Positions 26,655 through 36,219 of a stretch of DNA of 64,000 nt are shown here, in pieces (positions within the stretch are counted from its first letter, which is position 1; each line of letters begins with the position of its first letter). The stretch spans positions 8,382 to 72,381 of the forward strand of contig CAZPLU010000007.1 of assembly GCA_964587625.1 (NCBI GenBank). Reading direction: 5' to 3'. The notes under the pieces were generated by a model, which saw only the letters and a list, made by a program, of their open reading frames with translations, did not search any database and had not been told where the DNA came from. The translations under genes were made by a program, and so were the position numbers. The stretch comes from DAOPZJ01 sp964587625 (GTDB lineage Bacteria > Bacillota > Clostridia > Oscillospirales > JAKOTC01).

Positions 26655-28022
26655 ATGAAACAACCCAATATCCTGTTCTTTTTGGCAGACCAGCACCGGT
26701 ATGACTGCACCGGGTATGCCGGAAAATATCCCGTGTCGACGCCGAACATCGACGCGGTCGGCCGCGAGGGGACCTGTTTTACCAACGCCTACGCCCCGAC
26801 GCCGGTCTGCGCGCCCGCGCGCCAATCGTTTTTATCCGGGCGCAGGGCCGAGGTCATCGGCGCGCTGCATAATTATAATTTTATCCCGACCAAGACGTTG
26901 ATGCCCGAGGATTTTCACTTTGTCAAGGGGTTGAAGTCGGCGGGATATGCGACCTCGTTCATCGGACAATGGGACGGCTCCGTACGCCCGGTCGATGAGT
27001 TCGGATTTGACAAGGTTCGGCTCGGCAAGGAATACGCCGCCTTTATCAAAAAAAAATATCCCGACGTGAAATATGTCAATTCATGGTTTGGGGAACATAA
27101 TCCGATCCCGCTGCAAGACAGCCGGACTCACTGGTACGCCGACCGCGCCTGCGAGCAGATTCAGGCGCTTGCGAATTCGGAAAAGCCGTGGTTTATTTGG
27201 ATGGACGGAGTGGATCCGCATCTGCCGTGCCGTCCGTCGAGCCCGTTTTTTGAACAATATAAGCCCGGGGACGCGGTGATTTGGGACGGCTTCGGCGACC
27301 GGTTCATCGACAAGCCCTATATTCAACACCAGCAGGTTTTGAACTGGCGGCTTGAGAACAGAACTTGGGAAAATTGGGCCCCGACCGTCGCGGCGTATTA
27401 TGCGATGATCTCGCAGGTGGACGACGCGTTCGGGCGGGTGATCGGCGCGCTCAAAGACAGCGGGCAATACGACGACACGCTGGTGATCTACACCTCCGAC
27501 CACGGCGACATGTGCGGCAGCCACGGCATGCTCGACAAGCACTACAACCTCTGGGACGACGTGATTCATGTGCCGCTCGTGATGCGGCTGCCCGAAAAGA
27601 TCAGGCCGGGCACGCTCTGCGACGACTTTGTCAGCAACGCGCTGGATTTATTGCCGACTTTGGCGGAAATCGCGGGCTTTGAAATACCCGAAAACGCGGT
27701 CGGGATCTCGCTGTTTGAGACCGAAAACAGACCCGACTGCGTGGTCTGCGCCTCCGGCGGACAGCAGTTCGGCGCGTTTACGCAGCGGTGCATCCGCACA
27801 AAAACGCATAAATATATTTGGAACCCGACCGACATCGACGAGCTGTATGATTTGAAAAAGGATCCGGGCGAGCTGCGCAATCTGATTAAAAATCCCGATT
27901 ATGCCTTTTTGGTCTCGGTGATGCGCCGTAAAATGAGGGATGAACTGGTGCGCTGCGGAGACCCCTATGTGAAAACGGGGTGGCTATCCCGGCAGTTGGA
28001 CGAGGATGAAAAGTTGGTGTAG
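26655..28022 (+). CDS. sulfatase (Cys-type)
   Basis: The 455-residue protein starts with the sulfatase metal-binding pattern NILFFLADQHRYD and has the formylglycine motif CAPAR at residues 52-56, so Cys52 must be oxidised by a maturase (anSME in anaerobes). Later VIYTSDHGDMCGSHGMLDKHYNLWDD supplies further metal ligands. It hydrolyses sulfate or possibly phosphonate esters of carbohydrates. No signal peptide is seen. No maturase gene is in the window. ATG 26655 follows GAAGGATTG. Confidence 0.9.
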   Translation: MKQPNILFFLADQHRYDCTGYAGKYPVSTPNIDAVGREGTCFTNAYAPTPVCAPARQSFLSGRRAEVIGALHNYNFIPTKTLMPEDFHFVKGLKSAGYATSFIGQWDGSVRPVDEFGFDKVRLGKEYAAFIKKKYPDVKYVNSWFGEHNPIPLQDSRTHWYADRACEQIQALANSEKPWFIWMDGVDPHLPCRPSSPFFEQYKPGDAVIWDGFGDRFIDKPYIQHQQVLNWRLENRTWENWAPTVAAYYAMISQVDDAFGRVIGALKDSGQYDDTLVIYTSDHGDMCGSHGMLDKHYNLWDDVIHVPLVMRLPEKIRPGTLCDDFVSNALDLLPTLAEIAGFEIPENAVGISLFETENRPDCVVCASGGQQFGAFTQRCIRTKTHKYIWNPTDIDELYDLKKDPGELRNLIKNPDYAFLVSVMRRKMRDELVRCGDPYVKTGWLSRQLDEDEKLV

Positions 28023-28108
28023 AGGGTTTTAAAAGGTGACGGTTAAAATGCTCAGTGACATGCCGGAAGTCCCGTGGGGAACAAAACCCGCACGGTAATG
28101 CGATCTGT

Positions 28109-29284
28109 TTATTTTATTTTCAGATTCCTCTTTCGGCGGATTAAGACGGCAGTGCCGACAATTGCGGCGATCAGCAACAGCAAAACGGCGGCGGCTGAAA
28201 ATATATAATTTTGAATCAAGACCCCCTGCGTCGACGCCAAAAACGCCGGCAGGGGCTTTTCGACGATGTCCTTGTAATACAGCAGGTCGGTGGTATACGA
28301 CAGGTCGCTTTCACGGAGGGTCACAACCCGCGTGCCGTGCTTTTCGCCGTTACCGTAGATGTAAAATGTCAGACCCGGCGTCATCACGAGATCGACGCCG
28401 CGGCTGGTGACGATAAAATCATTGACATGGTCGTGGCCGAAAAAAGCCGCTTTGATATCGCCGGTTTCGACCCACGCGCCGAATTGTCCCTGATTGCGGA
28501 CGGGTGGGCAGGGGCCTTCGCCGAGGGTGCCCGAAATCGTGTTTTCGGGGTTGAGGATATAGTCATGATCGCGCCATGCGTCGATGCCGCGCACGGCTCC
28601 TTTCGTGCCCCTCGGGACGACACTGAGCAGGTCGTAGATCTCGGGTACGATGATGTGCTGGAAGACGAAGCCCGGCAACTCTCCGTATTGAGCGGTTAAT
28701 TTGGCGGAGGTCTGTTTGTACCAGTCGATCTGGTCTTTTTCGACGCAGGCGTAGGTGCCCTCGCCGGTCGCGTCATAAGTGCCGCTGTCGAAAAACCACA
28801 ACACGCATCCGGGGACGCCGTCCGCGCCGTTCACCGTCAGGTAATAATTGCCGCAGCCGGTCATCGGCTCGCCCTCGACCGCCAAACAGCCCGGAAAGGA
28901 CTGATAATATTCCAATTGCGTTTCCTTTGAAATGCCGCCCTCGTCGTCGTGGTTGCCGAAAACAACGGCAAATTGAAGTCCGCGCTCGACCACCGGATTC
29001 ACAATCGCGTCGATGGCCCTTTTCGTGGCCGCAAGGTCGTTGCCGATGGACGGCGCGTGGAGCATATCGCCCAAAAAGACCACGAGATCGGGGTCGGCCG
29101 CGTCGAGCGAGGCGTTAAGCAGGTCGAGCATCGCCTGTTGCGGTCTGTCGGTGTCCTGCGGATCGGCGAGGATCAGGATTTTTAATTCGCCGTCGCCGGA
29201 AAAATTCAGCGATTCGGCGCCGGCCGACATATAAAATCCTGCGCACACCAGCAGGGAAAAGAGGATTACAAGCGCTTTTTTCAT
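28109..29284 (-). CDS. secreted, membrane-anchored metallophosphoesterase
   Basis: The 391-residue protein has an N-terminal signal peptide (to about residue 23), calcineurin-like motifs DPQD, FLGDM, GNHDDE, HIIVPE and GHDHVND, and a C-terminal membrane helix followed by RRKRNLKIK. The topology suggests an enzyme outside the membrane tethered at its end. The motif set is complete for two metal ions. The substrate is unknown. ATG 29284 follows GAAAGGAATTATT. Convergent with the sulfatase. Confidence 0.85.
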   Translation of the reverse strand: MKKALVILFSLLVCAGFYMSAGAESLNFSGDGELKILILADPQDTDRPQQAMLDLLNASLDAADPDLVVFLGDMLHAPSIGNDLAATKRAIDAIVNPVVERGLQFAVVFGNHDDEGGISKETQLEYYQSFPGCLAVEGEPMTGCGNYYLTVNGADGVPGCVLWFFDSGTYDATGEGTYACVEKDQIDWYKQTSAKLTAQYGELPGFVFQHIIVPEIYDLLSVVPRGTKGAVRGIDAWRDHDYILNPENTISGTLGEGPCPPVRNQGQFGAWVETGDIKAAFFGHDHVNDFIVTSRGVDLVMTPGLTFYIYGNGEKHGTRVVTLRESDLSYTTDLLYYKDIVEKPLPAFLASTQGVLIQNYIFSAAAVLLLLIAAIVGTAVLIRRKRNLKIK

Positions 29285-29486
29285 AACAATAATTCCTTTC
29301 CACCGCGGAATTTTTCAAACACGACAGAGAATGCAGACAAAAATATAAACCGGCGGATTGAGTGTAACACGGTTTCATCATTTATTCAAGAGATACGCGG
29401 CAGGTTTGATTGTTTCAAGGTGTTAAAAAATCAATAATTGTTGATACCCAGCGAAAAAGCAAGAAAGCGCCTATATCAGGCGGAGC

Positions 29487-29524
29487 GTATCCCTTGGGAG
29501 CCGAAGGCGGACAAGGGATACGCC
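29487..29524. repeat. 12-bp perfect inverted repeat near the IS remnant
   Basis: GCGTATCCCTTG and CAAGGGATACGC face each other across a 14-base loop. It lies in the ~290-base gap between the phosphoesterase and the IS256 remnant; nothing else is seen in that gap. Confidence 0.45.
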
Positions 29525-29577
29525 CTCTGTCGCGCCCGAAGCCGCCGGCTAGATGATCGCTAAGTAATCAGACAAAA

Positions 29578-30040
29578 GACAGTGCAAAAAATATTGTGTA
29601 AAGTCCAATCGGTGTAAGAACAATTACAAAAAAATTTTCGCTTGGTCGCCTAAGAAAACGACCAAATTGTCCAGAATCGAACCCCACTCCATGATGGGCA
29701 TCGTCCACTTGTCCACGATACGCATGGTGGCAAGATACAAGATTCTCATCAGGGCATCGTCGGAGACGAAAGCGTTTTTGTCTTGGTGACCTTGCGAGGC
29801 TGCCGGTTGAAATTTTCGATGGCATTGGTCATGTAGATCAATTTCCGGATTTCGGGCGGATATTTGAACATCGCGGAGAGTTCGTTCCAGTAGACCCGCC
29901 AGGATTTCAAGGCCAACGGATATTTTCCGCCCTTTTGGCTTCAAATTCGTCCAGAGCGGCAAGGGCAGTGTCTTCGGCCGAGGCCTTGTATATGGGTTTT
30001 AAATCCGCCGTGAATTGCTTGGTTTATGTATTATTAGTAT
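29578..30040 (-). mobile_element. IS256-family transposase remnant (C-terminal end)
   Basis: The minus strand encodes the C-terminal part of a Mutator/IS256 transposase in broken frames: IRKLIYMTNAIENFNRQ in one frame, then KNAFVSDDALMRILYLATMRIVDKWTMP in another. The end GACAGTGCAAAAAATATTG at 29578 resembles IS256 terminal repeats. The catalytic N-terminal part is missing and frameshifts separate the pieces, so it is inactive. Confidence 0.8.
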
Positions 30041-30177
30041 AATATTCCATTGTCCTCCTCTTCACTTCGCTTCTTCCGTTCCCCGCATCTTTTCTGTCCC
30101 CTGTCCTCTCACTTCTGCCCTCTCTCAGCGCATATACTGTGAAGGTATTTTATAAATCAACCAAAGGAGAAATGAAC

Positions 30178-31449
30178 ATGGTCATTTATGTCGTGCAACC
30201 GGGGGACAGTTTATTCGCTATCGCCCGCAATTACGGGGTGACCCCCGCGGCGATTACACAGGCGAACGGGCTGACCAATCCCGAGCGGCTGGTCATCGGT
30301 CAGGCGCTGGTCATACCCCTGCCGAGCACTTATACCGTCAGACCCGGCGAATCCCTATTTCTCATCGCGCGCAAATTCAACGTGACATTGGCGTCTCTGC
30401 AGCGGGCGAATCCCCAAATCACAAACCCCGCGCAGCTCGCCGTCGGACAGGTGATCAACATCCCCGCGCAGCCCAAGCTCGGCACCATCGACGTCAACGG
30501 GTACGCCTTTCCCAACATCAGCATGACCCTGCTTCAGAGCGTGCTGCCCTATCTGACCTATCTCTCGATCTTCAGTTATGAGGTCCGGCCCGACGGCAGC
30601 TTGTCGACCCTCAACGACGGCCCGCTGATCCAGGCCGCCCGCGCCGCCGGGGTCGCCCCGATGATGGTCATCACCAACATCGAGGAGGGCGGCAGTTTCA
30701 GCAGCGATCTGGCAAGCGCGATTTTGAACAGTCAGGCCGTGCAGGACATCCTGCTGGACAACGTCGCCAACACCCTCCAGAGTAAAAATTACTACGGCCT
30801 CGACATCGACTTCGAATACATCTATCCGCGCGACCGCGAGGCCTACAACGCCTTTTTGCGCAAAACCGCCGCCCGCCTCAGGCCGCTCGGATATACCCTG
30901 ACCACCGCGGTCGCTCCCAAGCTCAGCGCCACACAGCCCGGATTGCTGTACGAGGCGCACGACTACCCCGTCCACGGCGAGGTCGCCGACCATGTCATCA
31001 TCATGACCTACGAATGGGGATATACTTACGGGCCCGCGCAGGCCGTCGCGCCTTTAAATCAAGTGCGCAGGGTCATTACATACGCCGTCACGGCGATCCC
31101 GGCCCAAAAAATATTGATGGGCATCCCGAATTACGGCTACGATTGGACGCTGCCGTTCGTGCAGGGTTCCGCGGCGCGCGTCCTCTCCAACGTCGAGGCG
31201 GTGGAGCAGGCGGCCCGCGTCGGCGCCAACATCGAGTTCGACGTCCTGGCCCAATCGCCCCATTATTTTTATTACAGCGGCGGGAACCGCCACGAGGTGT
31301 GGTTCGAGGACGCCCGCAGCATCCGCGCCAAGCTGCTTTTGGTCGATCAACTCAACCTCGGCGGCATCAGCTATTGGACGCTCAATCGCCCCTTCCCGCA
31401 GAACTGGGCGGTGCTGAACGCCATGTACAATATCCGGAAATTGTTATAA
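30178..31449 (+). CDS. LysM-GH18 spore peptidoglycan hydrolase (SleL/YaaH-like)
   Basis: Two LysM domains (residues ~2-45 and ~50-97, each YxVxxGDSLFxIAxxxxV) precede a GH18 chitinase-like domain with the catalytic DxxDxDxE-type motif GLDIDFEYIYP. SleL/YaaH proteins cut cortex peptidoglycan during spore germination. The 423-residue length fits. ATG 30178 is 8 bases from AAGGAG at 30164-30169; the alternative ATG at 30172 is too close. A CATATACT box at 30131 could be a sporulation promoter, unproven. Confidence 0.85.
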   Translation: MVIYVVQPGDSLFAIARNYGVTPAAITQANGLTNPERLVIGQALVIPLPSTYTVRPGESLFLIARKFNVTLASLQRANPQITNPAQLAVGQVINIPAQPKLGTIDVNGYAFPNISMTLLQSVLPYLTYLSIFSYEVRPDGSLSTLNDGPLIQAARAAGVAPMMVITNIEEGGSFSSDLASAILNSQAVQDILLDNVANTLQSKNYYGLDIDFEYIYPRDREAYNAFLRKTAARLRPLGYTLTTAVAPKLSATQPGLLYEAHDYPVHGEVADHVIIMTYEWGYTYGPAQAVAPLNQVRRVITYAVTAIPAQKILMGIPNYGYDWTLPFVQGSAARVLSNVEAVEQAARVGANIEFDVLAQSPHYFYYSGGNRHEVWFEDARSIRAKLLLVDQLNLGGISYWTLNRPFPQNWAVLNAMYNIRKLL

Positions 31450-31454
31450 ATCAA

Positions 31455-31927
31455 TGTCATCCTGAGCGCAGTGCCGTTTACGGCACGAAGTCGAAGGATC
31501 TCGGCACAAGCGGTTTTCGGAAATCCGTCCGGAAACTTTTATCAGCCCGAGATTCTTCGACTGCGCAATTCCAGTAAAACATGGAATCGTTTCGCTCAGA
31601 ACGACCAAAAAACAAGGATTTTTCCCATCTTTAATTAAATTGTCATCCTGAGCGCAGTGCCGTTTACGGCACGAAGTCGAAGGATCTCGGTACCAAGCGG
31701 TTTTCGGAAATCCGTCCGGAAACTTTTATCAGCCCGAGATTCTTCGACTGCGCAATTCCAGTAAAACATGGAATCGTTTCGCTCAGAACGACCAAAAAAC
31801 AAGGATTTTTCCCATCTTTAATTAAATTGTCATCCTGAGCGCAGTGCCGTTTACGGCACGAAGTCGAAGGATCTCGGTACCAAGCGGTTTTCGGAAATCC
31901 GTCCGGAAACTTTTATCAGCCCGAGAC
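31455..31927. repeat. tandem array of family 1 palindromic repeats (about 2.5 units)
   Basis: Units start at 31455, 31641 and 31828 (spacings 186 and 187) and are nearly identical; the third is cut at about 31927. Each unit opens with TGTCATCCTGAGCGCAGTGC, contains GTCGAAGGATCTCGG, and later the inverted CCGAGATTCTTCGACTGCG and CGCTCAGAACGAC, so each is a long imperfect palindrome. No coding frame. It occupies most of the 500-base gap here. Confidence 0.9.
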
Positions 31928-31956
31928 AAAAAAGCGGGGATCGCTCCCCGCTTTTA
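31928..31956 (-). terminator. intrinsic terminator of the thymidylate synthase-like gene
   Basis: AAAAGCGGGGA-TCGC-TCCCCGCTTTT forms a perfect hairpin with A and T runs on both sides, 19 bases after the gene's stop. Likely bidirectional. Confidence 0.85.
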
Positions 31957-31974
31957 TAAATAAATTATCGTTTT

Positions 31975-32739
31975 TTATTTTCTGTTTTCCATCTCGGCGC
32001 GCAGCTTGCCGACCGCGGCGTTGATCGCGGGGATGCTCTCGGCCATCATGTCTTTATAAAAGCCCTCGTATTCGTATGTAATCTCTTCAAGCGGCTTGTT
32101 TTTAATGCCGTCGACATACTGCTCGAGCAGCTTGAAATTGCGCTCGTAGCAGTGGAAGCTGTTGGCGCGGTGGGTATAGGTTCCGACCGGCACGCCGAGT
32201 TCGTCCGCGACCTTCTTTTGCAATTGGACAAAAGCGAACGCGTTCATAAAGTTGGCCTGCGCGGCGTCGTTGGAACGCATCAAGATTTTGCAGTGCAACG
32301 CTCCGCCGCGGATAAAGTATTGAATGCTCTGCAAGCAGGCGGGGTCGCTGTTGCTGCTGTCGATTTCGAAATCGCGGATGTTCATCACGGCGCGGCGGCT
32401 GTCGGGGTTGCGGCGCAGTTCGTTGATGATGAACGGAAGTTGGCGGCAATAGCGGTCGTGGTAGGTGTATTCCCAACAAGTGCCGTCGCCGATCTTGAAG
32501 TCGAGGATGCCGTCTAAAATCTCCATGACATATTGTTGCAATTCATAAAAGCCGCCGATGTACAGACGGCTGACCATCGGCTCAGCCAGCGGATTTTCGA
32601 CCACATAGGTCATGCTGACCTCTTTTTGCATCTGACCCCAGTCGTTGCAGGTCAAAACATCGCCCTGCTCTGCCAGAGCGGTCAGCGCTTGGTGATACGC
32701 GATGGGCAGCGACTCGCCGGTGACGAAGATCTCTTTCAT
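31975..32739 (-). CDS. thymidylate synthase-superfamily protein
   Basis: The ~254-residue protein keeps key thymidylate synthase positions: the nucleophile in DPACLQS, the phosphate-binding Arg and Ser with following Asp (MRSND), Asn eight residues later (dUMP-type rather than dCMP-type), and a HxY pair (SFHCY). His after Cys is replaced by Leu and the Trp/Tyr folate region differs (CWEYTYHDRY). It is closer to divergent or archaeal-type synthases than to ThyA. No dihydrofolate reductase gene adjoins. Likely dUMP methylation or a related nucleotide modification. Start 32739 (ATG) or GTG 32745. Confidence 0.7.
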   Translation of the reverse strand: MKEIFVTGESLPIAYHQALTALAEQGDVLTCNDWGQMQKEVSMTYVVENPLAEPMVSRLYIGGFYELQQYVMEILDGILDFKIGDGTCWEYTYHDRYCRQLPFIINELRRNPDSRRAVMNIRDFEIDSSNSDPACLQSIQYFIRGGALHCKILMRSNDAAQANFMNAFAFVQLQKKVADELGVPVGTYTHRANSFHCYERNFKLLEQYVDGIKNKPLEEITYEYEGFYKDMMAESIPAINAAVGKLRAEMENRK

Positions 32740-32800
32740 ATGCACTCAATCCCCCCGCTGTTTCATATTGGTTTCATTATACCCGAATTTATCCGGCTTT

Positions 32801-34396
32801 TCAATTGTTTAATGCATTTTTCACGGCATTCGCGATTTGCAGATAATTGTTGGTCAAGATCGTGTCAACGCCCATTTTGATAAAACCGGCGGCTTCTTGC
32901 GGGTCGTCCGACCAAAACATATTGCAAATGATCCCGTTTTTGTGCGCTTTGTCGATCATTTCCCGATTGAAATAGGGTTTGAACAGCTGCAGCTTTCGGC
33001 AGCCGAATTCGATCGCGGCTTCGACCAGCGTATAATCCCGTTGGCCGTCCAAGCAACAACGCGGGATTTCAGGGTAATATTTTCGTGCGGTCTCGAGCAC
33101 ATCGCGGCAGCCCGCGATATAGATGTGATTTTTGCAATCGTATTGTTCGACCAAATCCATAATTTTTTTCATCTTTTCGGGATCATACTCTGCTTCTTTT
33201 TGCCCGGCTTCGGCATCCCCCTTGAGGTGGATATTCATGATTACCCGTCCGGCGAATTTTTCGAGCGTCTGTTCAAGTGAAGCGATCCCCAATCCGCCAA
33301 ACGGACCTTTTCCGACATTCATATTCATCAGTTGCGCACAGGTAAAATTTTTAACCCCGCCGGACGAAGCGCCGTGCGTCACCTCGTCGACGGTGTCGTT
33401 GTGAATCACCATCGGGACGCCGTCCGCCGAAAACCGGACATCGAATTCGATCTCGTCCGCGCCGAGCGCGACGGCGGCTCCGAACGCGGGCAGGGTGTTT
33501 TCGGGTGCGATCATGTTAAACCCCCTGTGGGCGCATACGCGGGGATACGGAAGCTCACGGTCGGGCAACGACATCGAAGAACCGCATTGACGATATGTTT
33601 TGGGAATGCGGCCGCGTTCGACAAAAAGTTCTGCGGAAATCGGCGGCATTCCGAACCCGTTGGAACGCGTATTTTTTTGTTTGGGATCGATCTCGCAATC
33701 CAAAACCCCGGCGATTTGACCCAAATCGGCAAGCGGATTACCCGCCGGGTCGGCGACATGCGTGCAACCGCCCAAAGCGGAATCCGGCTTGATTGAATAC
33801 GAACTGCGCAGCACAAACGCATTGCACCGATTGGCGCACAACCGGGTTTGAGCGTAAAGCGCTTCACGGGTTTCGCTCCGCTGATAGGACGGTAAAATGA
33901 TTACATCGGGTCGCAGAGAGGCCATTTTTTCGATAAACTCCCCGAAATACACATCATAACAAGTCAAAAATCCGAATCGAACGCCCCCGGTTTCAAAAAC
34001 CATGCCCCTGCCGTCTCCGCGCCGAACTTTTAAAATCTCGGCTTCAAACGGCGGCAAATGCACTTTATCGTAACGGTGCAGCAAATCGTCTTCCCGCCCG
34101 AAAAGCGCCGTCGTATTACGGAGCGCTCCGCCGTCATGCAAAGCGAGATTGATTGCAACCAAAGCGCCGCAGCGTTTTGCGGCTTCTTGGGCGGCGGTGA
34201 TGAGTCGTTTTGTGCTTTCCGCGCAAAACACGTCCAGTCGGTCGCGGGTACCGATACCCGGCGCATTGGAATATTCCGGCGTGACGATCAAATCAAGCGC
34301 ATCGTCACATTCGCCGAGCCGTGCTAAAATCCATTCGAAACATGCCGCCGGATTGTTTTGGGTCGGGTATTGGGGTTGAAAAAGCCGAATATTCAT
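32801..34396 (-). CDS. nitrilase-glycerophosphodiesterase fusion protein
   Basis: Residues ~1-265 are a carbon-nitrogen hydrolase with the Glu-Lys-Cys triad visible in VTPEYSN, YDKVHLPP and LTCYDVYF. Residues ~275-531 are a glycerophosphodiester phosphodiesterase with CAHRGFNMIAPENT and DEIEFDVRFSADG, then IHNDTVD. The parts are usually separate proteins. A plausible role is recycling of lipid head groups or amide-linked compounds; this is inference. No signal peptide, so cytoplasmic. ATG 34396 has GGAGG 8 bases upstream; the longer frame from 34441 lacks this. Confidence 0.85.
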   Translation of the reverse strand: MNIRLFQPQYPTQNNPAACFEWILARLGECDDALDLIVTPEYSNAPGIGTRDRLDVFCAESTKRLITAAQEAAKRCGALVAINLALHDGGALRNTTALFGREDDLLHRYDKVHLPPFEAEILKVRRGDGRGMVFETGGVRFGFLTCYDVYFGEFIEKMASLRPDVIILPSYQRSETREALYAQTRLCANRCNAFVLRSSYSIKPDSALGGCTHVADPAGNPLADLGQIAGVLDCEIDPKQKNTRSNGFGMPPISAELFVERGRIPKTYRQCGSSMSLPDRELPYPRVCAHRGFNMIAPENTLPAFGAAVALGADEIEFDVRFSADGVPMVIHNDTVDEVTHGASSGGVKNFTCAQLMNMNVGKGPFGGLGIASLEQTLEKFAGRVIMNIHLKGDAEAGQKEAEYDPEKMKKIMDLVEQYDCKNHIYIAGCRDVLETARKYYPEIPRCCLDGQRDYTLVEAAIEFGCRKLQLFKPYFNREMIDKAHKNGIICNMFWSDDPQEAAGFIKMGVDTILTNNYLQIANAVKNALNN

Positions 34397-34517
34397 AAAA
34401 GAACCTCCGTCGCATGAAAAGAAATCGGCATCACTCAACACGGTTGCGAATGAAGCCGAAATTTTCCCAATTAAATTTTATCCGCTTGCCGCGGTTTTGT
34501 CAAGGAATTCCTTTGTG

Positions 34518-35189
34518 TCACTGCTTATTGCACATGCAATGTAAAACGGCGCAGTCCCCCGGGTTTTCGGCCTCCGTCCGCGCACATTCCAAAACGGCGA
34601 AACCCGCGTTTTCGGCGAAGGCCCGCAGCTCGTCCGGCAAAAACATCTCCCAATAAAATTTTGCGTCGGGATAGAGGTAATAATTCCGTCCATCGGCGCG
34701 CTGCGGCGTTTCGGCGTTTGCGTAGTCGTACGCGGAAAAGCTCAGCAGGCCGTCGCTTTTGAGCACGCGCCGGCATTCTTTCAAAAATACGTTTTTATAC
34801 GAATCTCCGTACATCAGCCCGAGGGTCTGCCCCCAAATGATTACGACGTCGAACTCGGCGTCCTCAAACGGCAGCTTTTGCCCGTCGTACCACAAAAACC
34901 GGGTCGGGTAACCGCCGGTGCCCGCCATGCCCGTGACCTGGCGGATCACCTCGAGCGAGGTGTCGGCGCCGACGACCGTAAACCCCATTTGAAAAAGCGC
35001 GTAGGCCTCCCGCCCGAGCCCGCACCCGACGTCGAGGATCCTGGCCTTTTCCGGGAATTTTTTGGCGGCGGCCTCCTCCCATTTTTTCAACCTGCCGTTG
35101 ATCCAGTGGATCATCCCGGTGACGTTTGCCTTGTTTTCAAACCATTCGCGCACCAAATCCAAATCCGGTGATTCCAATTTTTGCGCCAT
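34518..35189 (-). CDS. class I SAM-dependent methyltransferase
   Basis: The ~223-residue protein has motif I ILDVGCGLGREA, the acidic motif VVGADTS and DVVIIWGQTLGLMYG, typical for Rossmann-fold methyltransferases of small molecules. The substrate is unknown. ATG 35189 follows GGAGGAG at 7 bases. It is the first of a same-direction pair with the nitrilase-GDPD gene, 120 bases apart. Confidence 0.8.
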   Translation of the reverse strand: MAQKLESPDLDLVREWFENKANVTGMIHWINGRLKKWEEAAAKKFPEKARILDVGCGLGREAYALFQMGFTVVGADTSLEVIRQVTGMAGTGGYPTRFLWYDGQKLPFEDAEFDVVIIWGQTLGLMYGDSYKNVFLKECRRVLKSDGLLSFSAYDYANAETPQRADGRNYYLYPDAKFYWEMFLPDELRAFAENAGFAVLECARTEAENPGDCAVLHCMCNKQ

Positions 35190-35312
35190 AAACACTCCTC
35201 CGACTTTGATATCGAAAGATAGTATTTCCCCTTGCCCGGAAAATATAAATCCATCAACGGTGTTGATATTTTTTCAACCGGATAATGCCCCTGTTTCAGC
35301 GGATGATCTGTT

Positions 35313-36182
35313 TTATATCTTCTTTTCCCAGCGCCGGTGCGCGGAATATTTTTGAAATCCGATCCGATGATAAAATGGTTGATTTGAAATCACAAGCGCG
35401 GTTTTTGCGCCCATGCTCCCGCATCGGTTGACGCATTCGCATACCGCGGCCCTGCCCAATCCCTGTTTTCTGAATTCGGGAATTGTGACGACCGGCTCCA
35501 CATAGCACGACTCGGTATTCGGGGTATACCATGTCCCGCAGTGAGCCGCGTATTCCCCATTTTCGGCGGCGATGAATAAAGCGAGCCCGGGATTATAATG
35601 CGGACGTTCGGGGATATCCGATTCCGTCAGTTGCGCGGGCTCCCCTTCGTTTTCAAATCCCCTGTGAATCACTCTGACATACTCCGCAAGATTTTTATCG
35701 GTCTTATAATCGGTAAAGCGGAATTTTTCATCTAAACGGTAGGGCAGTTTTTGCGAACAGTCCATCGCCAAAACGCATTCGATGTCCGCCGTCGGCGAAT
35801 AACCTTTTTCTTTTACGATTGAAATAAGCTCCCCGTCGTTTTCGTCGACGAATAGTTCCGAAATGCCGTTGTGCGATAATTCCGACGCGGCATAATCCAC
35901 CATTTCCGGTTTTAAAAAATGATATTGCGGATTCAAGATGATATAGGCGGGACTTCTCATGTCATGCGTCACGAGTCCCGCGATTTCATCATAGTCCGTA
36001 AAGAGGCCGATCGGCGGCAAGGTCGACGGATCGAGCGAAAGATGACCCAACAGCCATTCCCACCTCGCCCAATGCCAGTTCTTGTTAAACCCTTTTGCCC
36101 CGTACTTTTTCAAAAATTCGATCACCGCATAAAAATCATCGCACATTTTGATTGCGGGATAATGTTTGATGTTGATATTCAT
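35313..36182 (-). CDS. GNAT-family N-acetyltransferase
   Basis: The 289-residue protein has a C-terminal GNAT domain with the acetyl-CoA loop PEFRKQGLGRAAV and the usual end NQPFYHRIGFQKY, preceded by ~130 residues of a second, degenerate GNAT-like half. The substrate is unknown. ATG 36182 follows GGAGGGG. It lies after lhr in the same direction with 37 bases between. Confidence 0.8.
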   Translation of the reverse strand: MNINIKHYPAIKMCDDFYAVIEFLKKYGAKGFNKNWHWARWEWLLGHLSLDPSTLPPIGLFTDYDEIAGLVTHDMRSPAYIILNPQYHFLKPEMVDYAASELSHNGISELFVDENDGELISIVKEKGYSPTADIECVLAMDCSQKLPYRLDEKFRFTDYKTDKNLAEYVRVIHRGFENEGEPAQLTESDIPERPHYNPGLALFIAAENGEYAAHCGTWYTPNTESCYVEPVVTIPEFRKQGLGRAAVCECVNRCGSMGAKTALVISNQPFYHRIGFQKYSAHRRWEKKI

Positions 36183-36219
36183 TTGCCCCTCCGCCCGCTT
36201 AAAGTCAAGTATAAAATGA

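Noticed and set aside
31455..31927. CRISPR-like array
   Set aside because: Units are 186-187 bases and identical throughout, with no short repeat/spacer pattern and no cas genes.
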